17,365 nt of DNA from an uncultured Ruminococcus sp. (lineage in GTDB: Bacteria; Bacillota; Clostridia; Oscillospirales; Ruminococcaceae). The stretch lies in contig CADBQZ010000222.1 in assembly GCA_902796865.1 (NCBI GenBank), forward strand, positions 1 to 17,365, written 5' to 3'. This document shows, one piece after another, positions 16,005 through 17,365 of the stretch; positions within the stretch are counted from its first letter, which is position 1; every line of letters begins with the position of its first letter. The notes beneath the pieces are model-generated. The model saw only the letters and a list, made by a program, of their open reading frames with translations. It made no database searches and was not told the origin of the DNA. The position numbers were made by a program, and so were the translations under genes.

Positions 16005-16926
16005 CTAAGCGTATCATTTCGTCAATGCAGACTTTTGCTTTGCTTATAAGTTCATCACTCATGATTATCTCGAATGCTCTGCCGTTTTCCTTGCCTATAT
16101 CCATAAGAGTTTTATGTACGTCCATAAGAGTGGTGAGTTTCATATTAGGGCATATAAGCATTTTTGAGAGCGGATAGAATTCTTTATCCGGGCATTCATA
16201 CTGCAAATGCTCTGCTATGCTTGTTTCTGTACCGATTATGAATTCCTTTGCATCTGAATTTTTTGCAAAATTCATTATTCCCGAAGTTGAGCCTATATAG
16301 TCTGCACGGCTGTATATATCAGGCGAGCATTCCGGGTGAACGAGTACCAGTGCATTCGGGTGTTCCGACTTTGCTTCTTCAAGTGCCGAAAGAGGTACTG
16401 CGCCGTGAACCGGACAGCCGCCCTGAAGTGTCATTATATCCTTGTCCGGCAATTGCTGTCTTACATAAGCGCCCAGGTTTTTATCAGGTATGAACAGGAG
16501 CTTTTCACTGTCTATCGCTTTGCATATCTTAACGGCGGTAGAAGATGTAACGCATACATCACAGACAGTTTTAAGGTCAGCAGTAGTGTTTATATATGCA
16601 ACGACCTTTCTGTCAGGTTCTTTTTCACGCATACGCATTATCATTTCCTTGTCCATCTGTTCAGCCATAGGACAGCCGGTACCTTTTTTTGCAAGATAAA
16701 CTTTTTTATCGGGAGAGAGTATCTTTACCGTTTCAGCCATAAAATGCACACCGCACATTATAAAGCTTTCGCAGTCGTATTTTTTTGCGGCAACGCTCAA
16801 AGCGTAAGAATCGCCTGTTTCGTCAGCGATCTCTATTATCTCTCTTGCCTGATAAGAATGTGCGAGTATCACAGCATTCTTTTCTTTTTTAAGTTTCAAT
16901 ATCTCCTGTTGTATGTCTTTTATCAT
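15997..16926 (-). CDS. nadA: Quinolinate synthase A
   Basis: NadA condenses iminoaspartate (made by NadB) with dihydroxyacetone phosphate to give quinolinate, the first pyridine of de novo NAD synthesis, using an oxygen-sensitive [4Fe-4S] cluster. The 309-residue length fits the compact form of the enzyme. The three cluster cysteines are visible: C85 (KGTGCPMAEQM), C171 (LQGGCPVHGAV) and C259 (KMLICPNMK). The substrate motifs AHSYQ (22-26), HPEC (197-200) and GTETS (242-246) are also kept. AAGGAG lies 6 bases before the ATG. It starts only 3 bases after the AI-2E-family gene, so the two are co-transcribed; nadB and nadC are not in the window. Confidence 0.96.
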   Translation of the reverse strand: MIKDIQQEILKLKKEKNAVILAHSYQAREIIEIADETGDSYALSVAAKKYDCESFIMCGVHFMAETVKILSPDKKVYLAKKGTGCPMAEQMDKEMIMRMREKEPDRKVVAYINTTADLKTVCDVCVTSSTAVKICKAIDSEKLLFIPDKNLGAYVRQQLPDKDIMTLQGGCPVHGAVPLSALEEAKSEHPNALVLVHPECSPDIYSRADYIGSTSGIMNFAKNSDAKEFIIGTETSIAEHLQYECPDKEFYPLSKMLICPNMKLTTLMDVHKTLMDIGKENGRAFEIIMSDELISKAKVCIDEMIRLGG

Positions 16927-16929
16927 AAA

Positions 16930-17365
16930 TTACTCCTTTTCGTCATTGTCGGAAGCTTTTTTGTCTTTATTCTTTTTGCGTCCGAATAGTTTTTCGGGCT
17001 TTTTGATATTCATTTTAGCTATATTTATAGTAGGCTCTGTTCGCTCACAGACATAATCTGATGTTTCAAGAGGAAGTTCCTTTGCTTTGAGTCTTCCTGT
17101 GACGATCTCATTTACTATGCTGTAGATCACTGCAAATATCGGTACGAACGCTATCATTCCGATAAGTCCGAACAGACCTCCTCCTACGAATATTGAAAAC
17201 ATTATCCAGAACGGAGATAGTCCGAGCGAGTTTCCGAGTATCTTCGGACCTAATATATTTCCGTCAAACTGCTGGAGCAGGAAGACGAACAGTATGAATA
17301 TCAGAGTTTTTTCAGGTGAGGTGAGAAGTATCAGCACAGCACATGGGATAGCGCCTATGATAGGA
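16930..17365 (-). CDS. AI-2E-family (PerM-like) membrane protein, C-terminal part
   Basis: The gene runs off the right edge; about 144 codons are visible, starting with PIIGAIPCAVLILLTSPEKT. A GTG at 17337 lies inside a conserved membrane segment and is not the true start. The visible portion contains the family signature FDGNILGPKILGNSLGLSPFWIMFSIFVGGGLFGLIGMIAFVPIFAVIYSI, covering the last three or so transmembrane segments, then a cytoplasmic tail rich in Lys, Glu and Asp (KLFGRKKNKDKKASDNDEKE). Family members were named for autoinducer-2 export, but many are cation/proton antiporters or have unknown substrates, so no transport role is assigned. It precedes nadA by 3 bases. Confidence 0.92.
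   Translation of the reverse strand, partial: PIIGAIPCAVLILLTSPEKTLIFILFVFLLQQFDGNILGPKILGNSLGLSPFWIMFSIFVGGGLFGLIGMIAFVPIFAVIYSIVNEIVTGRLKAKELPLETSDYVCERTEPTINIAKMNIKKPEKLFGRKKNKDKKASDNDEKE

Noticed and set aside
1..17365. Prophage, integrative element, CRISPR array or other defence island
   Set aside because: No integrase, transposase, repeat-spacer structure, tRNA attachment site or abrupt composition change was seen; most genes are chromosomal housekeeping genes.

Overview
The window looks like a chromosomal segment of a motile, low-GC, Gram-positive Clostridia member, probably near Ruminococcaceae/Oscillospiraceae. The evidence is an AT-rich base composition, strong AGGAGG-type ribosome sites, consensus sigma-A promoters, several membrane-anchored clostridial-type proteins of unknown function, and a flagellin C-terminus at the left edge. 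I cannot assign genus or species. No rRNA, tRNA, CRISPR array, insertion sequence or phage gene was seen, and gene density is high and ordinary for a core-genome region.

Layout. (1) Positions 1-2744: the last 19 codons of a flagellin gene, a rho-independent terminator, an unusually long second hairpin, a GT2 glycosyltransferase with a long helical (TPR-like) C-terminal region, and a small membrane-anchored protein overlapping it by 4 bases, closed by a terminator. This is a plausible flagellin-modification locus. (2) 2745-3626: a TrmH/SpoU-type RNA methyltransferase whose ribosome site begins immediately behind that terminator; it ends at a bidirectional terminator. (3) 3635-5102, minus strand: a probable operon from a good sigma-A promoter, encoding a lipoprotein, a nucleotidyltransferase-fold protein without its catalytic aspartates, and an overlapping HEPN protein without a clear RNase motif. 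(4) 5212-10795, plus strand: radC-uvrB-uvrA, tightly packed; uvrB and uvrA are the lesion recognition and damage-verification subunits of nucleotide excision repair. (5) 10870-12257: a solitary HDOD protein with a degenerate EAL domain behind its own strong promoter, ending at a perfect 14-bp bidirectional terminator. (6) 12261-15960, minus strand: greA-lysS followed by two single-pass membrane proteins, all apparently read from a near-perfect promoter at 15932-15960. (7) 15990-17365, minus strand: an AI-2E-family (PerM-like) membrane protein cut by the right edge, then nadA (quinolinate synthase) only 3 bases later.

Most genes are housekeeping. Those deserving attention are the glycosyltransferase and its small membrane partner beside flagellin, the decayed MNT-HEPN pair behind a lipoprotein, the degenerate EAL-HDOD protein, and the two uncharacterised membrane proteins coupled to lysS. 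Four start codons were moved inward from the longest open frame because the visible ribosome-binding site sits inside it (glycosyltransferase, RNA methyltransferase, EAL-HDOD protein) or because a signal peptide demands it (lipoprotein).
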